From: Mycoplana azooxidifex
GTDB lineage: Bacteria > Pseudomonadota > Alphaproteobacteria > Rhizobiales > Rhizobiaceae
DNA: 64,000 nucleotides
Assembly: GCF_014196765.1 (NCBI RefSeq)
Contig: NZ_JACIEE010000004.1
Location: 294,435 to 358,434 of the forward strand
Direction: 5' to 3'
The notes beneath the pieces are model-generated. The model was given only the letters and a program-made list of their open reading frames with translations, did not search any database and was not told the DNA's origin. Positions 21,590 to 32,095 of this stretch are shown piece after piece; position 1 is the stretch's first letter, and each line of letters starts with the position of its first letter. Both the position numbers and the translations under genes were made by a program.

Positions 21590-22729
21590 CTACGCGGGTT
21601 GCTTGCCGGCCTTGACGGCGATCGGCTTGGACAGTCCGGCCAACCAGTCCAGATAGCGTGCATAGGCGAACAGCAGCCCGATCCCGACCATCACGTAGAC
21701 CGTGCCGACCAGCACGCTCTTGCCCGAAATGAACACCAGCACCTGGCCGATCATCGCCAGGATCGTCCCGAAGATGAAGATCGCCAGGCCATGGCGGCCG
21801 ACCGCCGTCAGCGGATGGTCCGTAGGCAGGGCCAGCCAGCCGGAAAGCGCCGGCACCATCGCCAGGAGATAGGCGAGCGCGAGCACGTGCAGGAGCCGCG
21901 GCGCCGACAGGAAGGTCTTGTCGAAGCCGGTGATCACCACAGGCAGGCCGAACGACGTATCGATCCACCAGAGCGACAGCACGACCCAGACGAGCGAGAC
22001 GGCCAGATAGGCGCAGCACAGGACGACCACTGCCCTGTTCGCCCCCGGCCACGCTCCCCGCCGGGCGCGGCTGCTGGCCGCGAGGCCGATCGCAAACAGG
22101 AACTGCCAGGAGAAGGGATTGAGGAACCAGTAGCCGTCGTCCAGGAGATTGGACGGCGCGATGTTCCAGAGGCCCGCGGCAAGCCACAGCAATCCGGACA
22201 GCGTCAGCATCGCCGCGGGGCTGCGCGCATGCAGCCACAGCATGCCGGGCAGCATCAGCAGGATGACGGCGTACATCGACAGGATATTGTTGTAGCCGAA
22301 CTGATGGCCCAGAAGCACCATGCCGAGCAGCCCCTCCTCGGTCCGGTCGACGACCGCGCGAAGGTTGATCTCCGAAAGGAGGTCGGGCCGTGCGAACCAG
22401 AGCGCCCCGCCGGCGAAGATCGCAAACGTGACCAGACTCGTCATGACGTGGGCGACATAGAGGCTGAAGGCACGCCGCAGGACTCGCACGCTGACGGCGA
22501 GGCGCTTGCCAGGAACGAACGTCGCCCCGAAGGCCAGGCCGGCCGAAATGCCCGAGATCAGCACGAAGGCCTCGGCCGAATCGGAAAAGCCGAAGTTCTT
22601 GTTCGTCAGGTGCTCGAGCAGGTTGCCCGGAACATGGTTGATGAAGATCGCGATCAGCGCCAGAGCGCGCAGAACGTCGATCCGCGTGTCGCGCGCCGGC
22701 TTTGCCACCGGCGTTTCCGCCACGCTCAT
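21590..22729 (-). CDS. opgC: OpgC-family integral membrane succinyltransferase (cyclic glucan modification)
   Basis: This 379-residue, highly hydrophobic protein belongs to the OpgC family, which adds succinyl groups to osmoregulated periplasmic glucans. The opening DTRIDVLRALALIAIFINHVPG, then GFSDSAEAFVLISG and the histidine-containing LLGHQFGYNNILSMYAVILL are family hallmarks, and about ten transmembrane segments follow. I start at the ATG at 22729. Its place between ndvA and ndvB suggests that it modifies the cyclic beta-1,2-glucan made and exported by these two, as reported for OpgC in Rhodobacter; this is inference from context. Confidence 0.87.
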   Translation of the reverse strand: MSVAETPVAKPARDTRIDVLRALALIAIFINHVPGNLLEHLTNKNFGFSDSAEAFVLISGISAGLAFGATFVPGKRLAVSVRVLRRAFSLYVAHVMTSLVTFAIFAGGALWFARPDLLSEINLRAVVDRTEEGLLGMVLLGHQFGYNNILSMYAVILLMLPGMLWLHARSPAAMLTLSGLLWLAAGLWNIAPSNLLDDGYWFLNPFSWQFLFAIGLAASSRARRGAWPGANRAVVVLCCAYLAVSLVWVVLSLWWIDTSFGLPVVITGFDKTFLSAPRLLHVLALAYLLAMVPALSGWLALPTDHPLTAVGRHGLAIFIFGTILAMIGQVLVFISGKSVLVGTVYVMVGIGLLFAYARYLDWLAGLSKPIAVKAGKQPA

Positions 22730-22844
22730 GGTTTGTTCATTCCGTATCAATGCTTGCCTTCCCGAACAGTCGACGTGAAAAGGGGCACGACGGCCCCCGC
22801 GTCACCCGCTGGAACCGACATGCCCCAATGTCTGAAATTCGAGC

Positions 22845-25800
22845 CTAGAGCGAATACTCTTCTTGTGATCTCTTTATGACAGTTTCATTTATCTTCACGT
22901 CGATTTTACCGTCGACTTTGCGTTCGGCACGGATTTCGTGCTTCACGCCGGCAAGCGTGACTGCGGCGGTAAAGCCGGACCAGTGCGAGGGGATCGCCGG
23001 TTCGACCACGAGACGGCCATTCTCCTTGCGGATGCCGAGCACGCCTTCGACTGCGGCCCGGTAGAGCCAGCCGGCAGACCCCGTGTACCAAGTCCAGCCG
23101 CCCCTGCCCTTGCGCTCGCCCTCGCCATAGACGTCGGCTGCGACCACATAGGGCTCGACGCGATAGGTCTCGATCGCCTCCGGCGATTGCCCATGCTTGA
23201 TCGGGTTCAGCATGTTCAGGCAGTTCCAGGCATCGTCCGCCCGGCCCTGCACGGCGAGCGCCATCACCACCCAGGCGGCGGCATGCGTGTACTGGCCGCC
23301 GTTCTCGCGCACCCCCGGCGGATAGGCCTTGATGTAGCCGGGATCCTGCTGGCTGTTCTCAAAAGGCGGTGTGAACAGCTTGATGATCCCCGCCTCGCTG
23401 TCGGCGAGCTCGGCCAGCACCGCATCCATGGCGAGCCGTGCCCGCTCCTTGTCGCCTTCGCCGGAAAGAACGCTCCAAGACTGCGCGATCGAATCGATGC
23501 GGCACTCGGCGTTGCCCTGCGAACCGAGCGGGCTGCCGTCGTCGAAGTAGCCGCGCCGATAATGCGCGCCGTCCCAGCCGGCCGATTCCAGTGCCGCCTT
23601 GAGCGTTTCCAGGTGCTCCAGCCAGACGCGGGCGCGATGGTTGTCGCCGCGCTCGCGGGCAATCGGCGCGAAGGCGCGCAGCGTGCCGGCCAGGAACCAG
23701 CCGAGCCAGACGCTCGTGCCCTTGCCGGCCTCGCCGACACGGTTCATGCCGTCGTTCCAGTCGCCGCCGAGGATCAGCGGCAGGCCGTTCTCGCCCGTCC
23801 GCTGGATGGCGAGATCGAGCGCCCGGGCGCAATGCTCGTAGAGTTCCGCTTCTTCCGTCGAACGGCCGGGCTTGAAGAACGAATCGTGCTGCCCCTCGGC
23901 GAGCGGCGGCCCTTCGATGAAGGTCAGCTTCTCGCTGAGGATCGCATGGTCGCCGGTCGAGCCGCAGTACTGGGTGACCGCATAGGCCAGCCAGACGACG
24001 TCGTCCGAAATCATCGTCCGCACGCCCGCTCCCGTTTCCGGCAGCCACCAATGCTGGACGTCGCCTTCATGGAACTGCCGCGACGCCGCGTTCAGGATTT
24101 GCTTGCGGGCGAGTTCCGGTCGATGCGTCAGGAAGGCCAGCGTGTCCTGCAGCTGGTCGCGGAACCCGTAGGCCCCGCTCGCCTGGTAGAAGGCGGCCCG
24201 GGCCAGCACGCGGCAGCCGAGGCTCTGGTAGGGAAGCCATGTATTGACCATCAGGTTCAGCGCCGGATCGGGCGTCTCGACCTGCAGGGTGCCGGTGAAC
24301 TCGCCCCAGAAGGCGCGCATCTTCTCCAAAGCCTCGTCGATCGATGCCGAGACGGCCTCGCCGGCAAGCGCACTCGCCGCCTCGGCCGTATCGCAGTCAC
24401 CGAGCACGAAGAGGATTTCCTTTTCCTCGCCGGGCTGCAGCTTGAAGTCCGTCACGAGTGCCGCGCACGGCGCCCCGTTGCTTTCCATCGTGCCCGACAG
24501 GCCGGCACCGGTCGAAAGCACCGCCGGCATGACGATGTCGCCCTGGCGGCCGATGAACTCGCGCCGGCTCGTCGTGACGCCGGCAAGCTTGCCGTTCGTG
24601 GCAAAGAAGGCGACACGGCCCGAATAGTCGAGGCTGTAAGGGTTTGTCGCAAGGATCGCCCCGCTCGCCTCATCCTGGCTGCACAGGACGAACGGCGCCG
24701 TCCTGGCCGGATTGTTGCCGAGCACCCATTCGACATAGCCATAGGCCGAAAGGTTGCGCGCCGATTTTCCGGTATTGCGCACGATCAGGCGCGAATACTT
24801 CACCGGACGCTCCGCATCGACCGTCTGCACGAGATCCAGCTCCAGCCCGCCGGACGCGGTCCGGAAGGCGGAATAGCCGAGGCCGTGCCAGGTTTCGAAC
24901 AGGACGGACGGATCGCGCGACAGGCCGGCGAAGGGAACGTGCACCGCACCGCTGTCGCGGTCCTTGACATAGAAGGCCTCGCCCGGGCGGTTGATGACCG
25001 GGTCGTTGGTCCACTGCGTGACCTGGTAGTCGCGCGAATTGCGGCTCCAGGTGAAGGCGCCGCCCTCGGCTGCGACGTGGAAGCCGAAGTGCTCGTTGGC
25101 GATGACGTTGATCCACGGATGCGGGGTCCCCTCGCCGCCGCGGACCTTGACGACATATTCGCGCCGCCCGGCGTCGAAGCCGCCATAGCCGTTCCAGAAG
25201 GCCAGGTCGCCGCCGTCGATCGCCGCAGGCTGCCCCTTGCGCTCGGAAGCGGGGACGGGTGCGGCATGCCGGGCCTCTTCCTCTGCGGGAACGGCCGGCG
25301 TGGCGAAGATCGAGATGGCGCGCTCGATCTGGTCGGACAGCGTTCCGTTGCGCGCGTGGAAGACGGCGCGTGCGGTCGCCAGCAGCGCCTGCCAGGTGGA
25401 TACGTCCATCAGGTCGCGGCGAACCGCAAAGATGTGCTGCCGCATGCCGTCCGACTGGCCGCGCATCCGCAGGTTCTCGCACATCTGCTCGAGCGTGTGC
25501 TGCATGTCCTGTGCATAGGACGAAGCCTTCTCGTTGAGGATGACGAGATCCGCCAGCACGCCGCGATGGCGCAGGTATTCCTGGGCCCGCAGCGCCTCGC
25601 GGGCGATCTCCAGGTCCGCATCGTCGTTGATGCGCAGAACGTAGATCGGGAAGTCGCCCGAAATCGCCAACGGCCACAGCGCCGACTGCGAGGTGAGGCC
25701 CGCCTGGACGGTGGCCGCATCCGCGCGCAGGTGCATGTCGGGATAGACGAGATAGCGGCCGAGCGCCTGGAAGCTCGCCGCCTCCTGCGAGGTGACGCCG

Positions 25801-28800
25801 ATATGGCGCAGATGGACTTGCGAACGGGTCCACGCATGAATGAGCTCGTTGTTGAATGCTTCCGGATGCCGGTAGCGGTCGATCGCCCGATCCAGTTCCT
25901 CACGGTTGGGGGCGGCGATCGTCCAGAAGATCACCTTCACCTTCTTGCCGGCCGGCACGCGGACGACGCGACGCAGCGACACGATCGGATCGAGCGTGAA
26001 TCCATCCGTGCCCGAAAGCTGCGCTCCGGGCTCGAAGGCTGCGGCCGTGGTGAGGCTGCGGCCGCGGCCGATGAAGTTTCGCCGGTCCGTCTCGACTTCC
26101 GTCCGGCGCGAACCGGCATTGTCGACGATCAGGTGCGCCACGCACATGTCGGGATCGCTTGGGCTGCGCTTGTTGCGCGAGATGCGCACGACGTCGCCGC
26201 GTCGGCCGATCTCGGTCTTGAGGAACATGCGCGCGAACAGCGGATGCGCATTGTCTGTATCGTCCGTCGTGACCACCGGCTCCATGTAGGAGGTCACCTC
26301 GATGAAGCGGTCCTCGGCGCCGGTGTTGAGCAGCGTCAGGCGCCGCCCCTCGGCATCGTGCTCCGTCGCGACGATGCACTCCAGTTCGCTCGAAAGCGTC
26401 CCGACGGTCTTGATGAACTCCGCCTTGTCGTCGCTGAACTGGGTCTTCGTCTCTTCACCCTCGGCGCGCTTGGGTTCCACCGTCGTCGACCACCACTCAT
26501 TGGTGGCCGTGTCGCGCAGGAAGACGAAGGTGCCCCAGCGATCTTCCGCCGGATCGGGCTTGAAGCGGGTGACCGACTGGCCGTTCCAGTGCGCGTAGCC
26601 GGAGCCGGTCGCCGTCAGCATGACCGAGTAGTGGCCGTTGGAGAGGAACGCCGCCTCGCGGTCTTGCGATACCGGATCCTCGATCACGCGGACTTCGGGC
26701 CGCAGCAGGTCGGCCTGCGTGCTGCCGACCGTTTCCGGCTCGCGCTTGGTGTTGATGATCGGGATTTCGCGCGGCGCCTTTTCCTGCAGGAGCAGTTCGG
26801 CCGCCTCGATCACCGGGTCGGCATGGAAGCGCGCCCTCAATGCGCCGTTGAACGCGACGTTGGCGACGGCTGCGATCGACATGCCGTGGTGATGGGCCAT
26901 GTAGTTGTGCACGACCGCGCAACGCTTGCCTTCCGGCACGCGCGTCGGCGTGAAATCAACCGCGTCGTGGAAGCCGTAGATGCCGAGCGCGCCGAGCCTG
27001 CGCAGTTCGTTCAGGTTGTCGAGAGCAGCCTTCGGCGCATACTGCGTCGCCAGCAGCGAGGCATAGGGCGCGATGACGGCGTTCTGGCCGAGGCCGCGCT
27101 TCAGGCCCAGCGTGGGCACGCCGAAGTTGGTGTACTGGTAGTTCATGTTGTGGTCGCGGGCGTTGAACGCCGCTTCCGAGATGCCCCACGGCGTGCCGAG
27201 GCGCTGGCCGTGGTTCTGCTGCTCCTTGACGATCAGGTTGTTGGTCTGGTTCAGGATGCCGCCCTGCGGCTCCTGCATCACCAGCGGCGGCATCAGGTAT
27301 TCGAACATCGAGCCGGACCACGAGACGAGCGCGCCGCGCGAACCGATCGGCACGACCGGGCGGCCGAGCTTGTGCCAGTGCTCCGTCGGCAGGTCGCCCT
27401 TGGCGATCGCAAACAGGCTGGTCAGGCGCGCTTCGGAAGCGAGCAGGTCGTAGCAGGCCTCGTCGAGTTCGTTGGTCTCGACCCGGTAGCCGATCGACAG
27501 CAGCCGCCGTTCGGGCCGGAACAGGAAACCGAAGTCCATCGAGAACGCGATGTCGCGGGTGCGGTCGCGCAGCACGACGAGCCGCTGGCGCAACGCCTCG
27601 ATGCTGCCGAGGTCGAACACGCTGTCGGCGATGTGCCCTTCGCAGGTGGCCACCAGCGCGTTCGCCCACTTCATCACTTCCGCGCTCTGCGGGCTCTTGA
27701 TCTCGTGGTCGAGGTTGGCGATCAGCTTGTTGACGTCGCGGGCCAGCACGCCGAGGTTGATCACGCGGATCGAGGCGAACTCGTGCTCGCGCTTGACCGC
27801 GGCAAGCGCGTTGTGGAAGCCGGCGATCTGTTCTTCGAGGAGCCGGCGCAGCGGGCGCACGGTCTTGCGGTCGTCCGGCAGTTCGGCCAGCACTTCCGAC
27901 AGGATCGAGGCTGCATCGCCGATGCCGTCGAGGCTGCCGTGCAGATGCGCCGACGGCGCTTCCGCCCATTCCCGGCAGACGGACGAGACGGCGATGAGAT
28001 GGCCCGCGAGGTTGCCGCTGTCCACCGCCGAGACATAGCGCGGCCCGAGCGTCTCCAGCGTGTTGGTGTGGTACCAGTTGTAGAGGTGGCCGCGGAACTT
28101 CGGCATGCTGTCGATCGTCGAGACCGTCTCCTCGAGGCGGCGCACCGTCTCCTCGAAGCCGATCCAGCCGAAGTCGCGCGCGGAAACCACCGACAGGAGG
28201 TAGACGCCGATATTGGTCGGCGAGGTGCGCTCCGCGAGCACGGGCTGCGGCGTTTCCTGGAAATTGTCGGGCGGCAGGAAGTGCTGCTCGGCGGTGACGA
28301 ATTCCTCGAAATAGCGCCAGGTGCGCCGGGCGATCTTGCGAAGCTCGGTCACGACGCCCTCGGGCACGACCAGCTGATCCTCGGTCTCCGCCGACTGGCT
28401 GACATACCAGGCGATCGCGGGCGAAAGGATCCAGATCACCGCAAAGGGCATGGCGATGAAGGGCAGGCCGGTCTTGGAGAACAGCGCCAGGCCGACTGCG
28501 ACCAGGGCCAGCGCCGGCGCCTGCCACATGTCGACGTAGTAAGACCAGATGCCGCCGCGCGAAGAGCTGTGCACCTGGGCTGCCGTCCGCCATTCCAGCA
28601 TGTGCTTGCGGCTGACGAACATGCGGTAGAGCGAGCGGATCGTCGCATCCGCCATCATCGCCGCCTGGTGGGCGATGAAGACGATGCGCAGTGCCACCTG
28701 CGCGTTGGCCGCCCTGATGTCGGAGAAGATCGTCTGCAGGTGGGCCCGGGCGACAATGTCGCTGCGGCGCGGCACGGCGCCGGTGAACAGCGACAGGGTG

Positions 28801-31334
28801 GGCGCGACGAACAGCAGGAAGATCAGCACCAGCTGCCAGATCAGCGCCTGGCGCGGCTCCATGTAATACCAGCCCATGACCGAGGCGACGAGCCAGCAGA
28901 TGGGGATAAGGCAACGGCGGAGATTGTCGTACATCTTCCAGCGGCCGATCATGGACACCCCGCTCGACGGCCTGAAGATGTAGGGCAGCAACTGCCAGTC
29001 GCCGCGCGCCCAGCGATGCTGGCGCGAGTTCTCGACCTCGTAGCGGATCGGAAAATCCTCGACGAACTCCACGTCGGTGACGAGCGCGCAGCGCGCATAG
29101 GAGCCTTCGAGAAGGTCGTGCGACAAGATCGAGTTTTCCTCGATGCGACCCTTCAGCGCCGCCTCGAAGGCATCGACGTGATAGAGGCCCTTGCCGGTGA
29201 ACGTGCCCTCGTCGGTGAGGTCCTGGTAGACGTCGGAGACGGTGAAGACGTAAGGATCGACGCCCCGGTTCGCCGAGAAGATGCGTTGGAACGTCGACGC
29301 CTCGTCGCCCGTCGTCAACGACGGGGTGACGCGCGGCTGCAGGATGCTGTAGCCGGCGACGACCCGCTGGGTCTCGGGGTCGATCAGCGGGCGATTGATC
29401 GGGTGGAACAGCTTGCCGACGAGATTGGTGGCCGCGTCACGCATCAGGCGCGTGTCCGAATCGAGGGTCAGCACGTACTGGACGTTTTCCGGGACGACGT
29501 TGGCGCCGGGCAGGAAGCTGGTGTCGCCGTCGCCGCGCAGGAGCAGGTTCAGCTCGTGCAGCTTGCCGCGCTTGCGCTCCCAGCCCATCCACACGCCTTC
29601 CTGCGGATTGAACTGCCGGCGGCGATGCAGGAGGTAGAAGCGCGTGCGACCGTCATAGGCATAGCGCGCCGAAAGCAGCGCGATCTCGCGCTTGGCATAT
29701 TCGAGGACGTCGAGATCCTCCGGCGTCTCCTCGACCTTGCTGTCGACCCAGTCGCTGACGAGCGAGAAGTAGATCTCGCCGCGCGGGTTGGCGAGGTAGT
29801 GGACCTCCAGGTTGCGCACCAGTTCGTCGACGTGATCGCGCTTGGAAATCAGGCAGGGGACGGCGACGAGCGTGCGCGCCTCCTCCGGTATCCCCTCGCG
29901 CAGTTCGTAGCCCACCAGTCGGGTCGGCTTCACGCAGAGAGTGACGAGCGTGTTGTAGAGCCCGACGGCACCTTCCGAAGCCGGCACCGCGAACAGGATC
30001 AGCATGATCAGCCAGGCGCCGTCCGGAATGTCCATCTGGTCGAGGAAGTAGTAGACCCCGACCATGGCCAGAAGCGTCAGCAGGATCACCGGCCCGGCAA
30101 TGGCGAACCAGTCGAGCGAGCGGCTGAAGCGGACGATGCGCTGCAGGATGGAGGGACGGTACCCGATCCGCCTTTCCAGGATGTCGCGCTTGTTGCCGAC
30201 CAGGTAGCTGCCGACATTGGCTTCGTGCGCACCGGCGACGTTCCCCGCCGCCATGTCCTCGGCGGTCATGGCCAGCGCCATCTGCGTCACTTCCAGCTCC
30301 GTCTTGCCGGAGCGGCGGGCCATCTTCTCGATCGTGTCGCGATAGGCGTTGCGTGAGCCGAAATCGAGCTCGGTATAGTCCGAGCCCTCGCGCAGCGCCG
30401 CATCGAGGCGGCTGACGCTCTCGACCCAGACCGGCCATTCCGTGTCGTCGATCGTGCGCAGCCCCTTGATCAGGTTGCTCATCGTGACATTGCCGGAGGA
30501 AAGCCGGTTCTGCTCGGCGACGAGGACCTCTTCCAGGTCGGTCCCGCGCGCCTCGATCTGCTTTTCCAGCCACTGGATGGCCGCGCCCGATACCTGCAGC
30601 CCGTCGCGCAGGCGATAGAGCAACTGGGCGACGAAGGTATTGTCGGCGACGAGGTGCTCGATCTCGCGCAGGATGACGATGCTCTTCTCCGCGTCGTTCT
30701 GGCGGATCAGCTCGTCGGCGACCTCGTTGGCCTTGCGGCGCATGCCGCGCGAACGCTCGACACGGCTGGAAATGCGCCGCAGGTTCTCGATCAGGATGAA
30801 GCGGACGATCGACGGCAGCGCCCAGAGTTCGCCGATCTTGAAGGCCTCGGCCTTCTGGAATCCCTCGACGATCGCCGTGAGGCTCTCGCGCGAGACGCTG
30901 CTCTGGGTGTGGGCGACATAGAGCCAGCCGAGCGCCAGCGTCCGCGGGATCTCGACGTCGCCGATCTTCATCGTCGGCAGCTGGCGATAGAAGCGGCGCG
31001 GGAAATCGCGACGCACTTCCTGGATCGCCTCCTCGACCACGTAGTAGTTGTCGAGCAGCCATTCCGCCGCCGGCGTGATCGTCGCCCCCGCTTCGACGTC
31101 GCGGGCCGTCGTCTGGTAGACGCGGAAGATTTCCTTCTCGTTTTCCCGGTGGCGGGCGCGGAAGTCGAACGGCGTGAAGCCCGGCAGCGAATTCGCGCCG
31201 TTCTTCGCCAGGTCCTCACCGCAGGCGCTCAGTTCCTCGAGGGTGAAATAGGTATCCCGGATCGAATCGTTGTAGTCGATCTGCTTGGATTCCGTCTCGC
31301 GCAACGAGGTCTGTGGTCTTTTGTGAAGGGACAT
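22845..31334 (-). CDS. ndvB: Cyclic beta-1,2-glucan synthase NdvB/ChvB
   Basis: NdvB is a giant inner-membrane enzyme that starts, elongates and cyclises beta-1,2-glucan from UDP-glucose. The 2829-residue length is almost exactly that of known NdvB/Cgs proteins. From N to C it shows a cytoplasmic start, a membrane pair near residues 410-470, a GT84-type glycosyltransferase with TLDSDTRLMRD (about 625) and QHRWARGDW (about 775), more membrane segments (about 805-980), a glucoamylase-like region with QTNNLIVKEQQNHGQ (about 1380), and a C-terminal GH94-like phosphorylase domain with GGDWNDGMNRVG (about 2528) that sets chain length. The ATG has only a weak ribosome site. It is the largest gene in the window. 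Confidence 0.97.
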   Translation of the reverse strand: MSLHKRPQTSLRETESKQIDYNDSIRDTYFTLEELSACGEDLAKNGANSLPGFTPFDFRARHRENEKEIFRVYQTTARDVEAGATITPAAEWLLDNYYVVEEAIQEVRRDFPRRFYRQLPTMKIGDVEIPRTLALGWLYVAHTQSSVSRESLTAIVEGFQKAEAFKIGELWALPSIVRFILIENLRRISSRVERSRGMRRKANEVADELIRQNDAEKSIVILREIEHLVADNTFVAQLLYRLRDGLQVSGAAIQWLEKQIEARGTDLEEVLVAEQNRLSSGNVTMSNLIKGLRTIDDTEWPVWVESVSRLDAALREGSDYTELDFGSRNAYRDTIEKMARRSGKTELEVTQMALAMTAEDMAAGNVAGAHEANVGSYLVGNKRDILERRIGYRPSILQRIVRFSRSLDWFAIAGPVILLTLLAMVGVYYFLDQMDIPDGAWLIMLILFAVPASEGAVGLYNTLVTLCVKPTRLVGYELREGIPEEARTLVAVPCLISKRDHVDELVRNLEVHYLANPRGEIYFSLVSDWVDSKVEETPEDLDVLEYAKREIALLSARYAYDGRTRFYLLHRRRQFNPQEGVWMGWERKRGKLHELNLLLRGDGDTSFLPGANVVPENVQYVLTLDSDTRLMRDAATNLVGKLFHPINRPLIDPETQRVVAGYSILQPRVTPSLTTGDEASTFQRIFSANRGVDPYVFTVSDVYQDLTDEGTFTGKGLYHVDAFEAALKGRIEENSILSHDLLEGSYARCALVTDVEFVEDFPIRYEVENSRQHRWARGDWQLLPYIFRPSSGVSMIGRWKMYDNLRRCLIPICWLVASVMGWYYMEPRQALIWQLVLIFLLFVAPTLSLFTGAVPRRSDIVARAHLQTIFSDIRAANAQVALRIVFIAHQAAMMADATIRSLYRMFVSRKHMLEWRTAAQVHSSSRGGIWSYYVDMWQAPALALVAVGLALFSKTGLPFIAMPFAVIWILSPAIAWYVSQSAETEDQLVVPEGVVTELRKIARRTWRYFEEFVTAEQHFLPPDNFQETPQPVLAERTSPTNIGVYLLSVVSARDFGWIGFEETVRRLEETVSTIDSMPKFRGHLYNWYHTNTLETLGPRYVSAVDSGNLAGHLIAVSSVCREWAEAPSAHLHGSLDGIGDAASILSEVLAELPDDRKTVRPLRRLLEEQIAGFHNALAAVKREHEFASIRVINLGVLARDVNKLIANLDHEIKSPQSAEVMKWANALVATCEGHIADSVFDLGSIEALRQRLVVLRDRTRDIAFSMDFGFLFRPERRLLSIGYRVETNELDEACYDLLASEARLTSLFAIAKGDLPTEHWHKLGRPVVPIGSRGALVSWSGSMFEYLMPPLVMQEPQGGILNQTNNLIVKEQQNHGQRLGTPWGISEAAFNARDHNMNYQYTNFGVPTLGLKRGLGQNAVIAPYASLLATQYAPKAALDNLNELRRLGALGIYGFHDAVDFTPTRVPEGKRCAVVHNYMAHHHGMSIAAVANVAFNGALRARFHADPVIEAAELLLQEKAPREIPIINTKREPETVGSTQADLLRPEVRVIEDPVSQDREAAFLSNGHYSVMLTATGSGYAHWNGQSVTRFKPDPAEDRWGTFVFLRDTATNEWWSTTVEPKRAEGEETKTQFSDDKAEFIKTVGTLSSELECIVATEHDAEGRRLTLLNTGAEDRFIEVTSYMEPVVTTDDTDNAHPLFARMFLKTEIGRRGDVVRISRNKRSPSDPDMCVAHLIVDNAGSRRTEVETDRRNFIGRGRSLTTAAAFEPGAQLSGTDGFTLDPIVSLRRVVRVPAGKKVKVIFWTIAAPNREELDRAIDRYRHPEAFNNELIHAWTRSQVHLRHIGVTSQEAASFQALGRYLVYPDMHLRADAATVQAGLTSQSALWPLAISGDFPIYVLRINDDADLEIAREALRAQEYLRHRGVLADLVILNEKASSYAQDMQHTLEQMCENLRMRGQSDGMRQHIFAVRRDLMDVSTWQALLATARAVFHARNGTLSDQIERAISIFATPAVPAEEEARHAAPVPASERKGQPAAIDGGDLAFWNGYGGFDAGRREYVVKVRGGEGTPHPWINVIANEHFGFHVAAEGGAFTWSRNSRDYQVTQWTNDPVINRPGEAFYVKDRDSGAVHVPFAGLSRDPSVLFETWHGLGYSAFRTASGGLELDLVQTVDAERPVKYSRLIVRNTGKSARNLSAYGYVEWVLGNNPARTAPFVLCSQDEASGAILATNPYSLDYSGRVAFFATNGKLAGVTTSRREFIGRQGDIVMPAVLSTGAGLSGTMESNGAPCAALVTDFKLQPGEEKEILFVLGDCDTAEAASALAGEAVSASIDEALEKMRAFWGEFTGTLQVETPDPALNLMVNTWLPYQSLGCRVLARAAFYQASGAYGFRDQLQDTLAFLTHRPELARKQILNAASRQFHEGDVQHWWLPETGAGVRTMISDDVVWLAYAVTQYCGSTGDHAILSEKLTFIEGPPLAEGQHDSFFKPGRSTEEAELYEHCARALDLAIQRTGENGLPLILGGDWNDGMNRVGEAGKGTSVWLGWFLAGTLRAFAPIARERGDNHRARVWLEHLETLKAALESAGWDGAHYRRGYFDDGSPLGSQGNAECRIDSIAQSWSVLSGEGDKERARLAMDAVLAELADSEAGIIKLFTPPFENSQQDPGYIKAYPPGVRENGGQYTHAAAWVVMALAVQGRADDAWNCLNMLNPIKHGQSPEAIETYRVEPYVVAADVYGEGERKGRGGWTWYTGSAGWLYRAAVEGVLGIRKENGRLVVEPAIPSHWSGFTAAVTLAGVKHEIRAERKVDGKIDVKINETVIKRSQEEYSL

Positions 31335-31754
31335 CAGCTTTTTTCTGTTTTGGAGCAGGGTTGGTGGATCCGGCCTCGGCCGGATTTACGTTCGGCAGGC
31401 AGGGATCATCCGAGGGGTCTTGTGCAACAGGACGGCGTCATGCGTTCCTCCGTACGATCCCGCCAGCGGACTCCATGCGCACGGAAATGCGCCCTCGATC
31501 GGCGGGCGACATGTAACGGGCGACAGGGTCTTCTCCCGCTTGGCTGCGTGGCGCATGAAAACGGCTTTCTTTAGCCGCAATGGCAGGCTGTTGCAACAGA
31601 ACTGGACGGCAGGGGCAAGGCGACTCCGACTATATCTAGGCCATCAAATACCGCCATTGCCCTACGCGACCGGCGGTGAACGGGGTCTGAACGCGATGCA
31701 TCCGACAAGGGTTCCACCCCTTTTCCAATTCAGTCGATAACCCGACCGTCCGCG
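31335..31754. other. Upstream region of ndvB, no gene seen
   Basis: About 420 bp between the ndvB start and the promoter of the cobalamin riboswitch hold no convincing gene on either strand. It must contain the leftward ndvB promoter, which I could not place. The short open frames here are arginine- and proline-rich in all readings and look non-coding. Confidence 0.4.
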
Positions 31755-31783
31755 TTGACATCGCCGCCGCCTTCGGGTCAGCT
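31755..31783 (+). promoter_or_regulatory. Candidate promoter for the riboswitch transcript
   Basis: TTGACA at 31755-31760 is a perfect -35 element. Seventeen bases downstream lies TCAGCT, a poor -10, but rhizobial -10 elements are weakly conserved. A transcript from here would begin about where the riboswitch fold begins. Confidence 0.4.
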
Positions 31784-31789
31784 TGGCGC

Positions 31790-31980
31790 ATCAGGGTTCT
31801 TCCGAATCGTTTACGGTCCGGAAGCGAAGAGGGAAGCCGGTGCGATGGTCCTGCCATCTATTCCGGCGCTGCCCCCGCAACTGTAGGCGGTGAGCTGCTG
31901 TCCCCCATGCCACTGGCACGTTTTCCGTGCCGGGAAGGCCGGACAGAAGCGACGACTCGCAAGCCAGGAGACCTGCCCTG
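31790..31980 (+). promoter_or_regulatory. Cobalamin (adenosylcobalamin) riboswitch
   Basis: The conserved elements of the B12 riboswitch occur in order: GGTTCT at the 5' end, AGGGAAGCCGGTG, GCCCCCGCAACTGTA, GCCACTGGCAC, GCCGGGAAGGCC, and the B12 box AGCCAGGAGACCTGCC at 31962-31977. The element reads on the + strand toward a 71-residue open frame and metH. Cobalamin binding usually turns the downstream gene off. A hairpin covering the ribosome site of the small gene lies 91 bp further on, so control is probably at translation. Confidence 0.95.
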
Positions 31981-32070
31981 ATGAACTCGTAACGTCCATG
32001 GGCGGGGTGTCCCACGGGTGCGCTTGCTCCGTGTGAAAGCGGAACTTCAGCTTGCGTGCGTCCGGTCATC

Positions 32071-32088
32071 CCCCAATTCCAATTGGGG
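32071..32088 (+). promoter_or_regulatory. Hairpin that masks the ribosome site of the 71-residue gene
   Basis: CCCCAATT (32071-32078) pairs perfectly with AATTGGGG (32081-32088) around a two-base CC loop. The GGGG arm is also the ribosome-binding site of the ATG at 32096. It is therefore a candidate sequestering stem, the output element of the upstream cobalamin riboswitch. Confidence 0.7.
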
Positions 32089-32095
32089 AAAATAC

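Noticed and set aside
22938-30356. A 2472-codon open frame on the + strand opposite ndvB
   Set aside because: It is the mirror of ndvB in GC-rich DNA, where stop codons are rare on the opposite strand. It shows no domain, is full of Arg, Asp and Val runs, and has no ribosome site.
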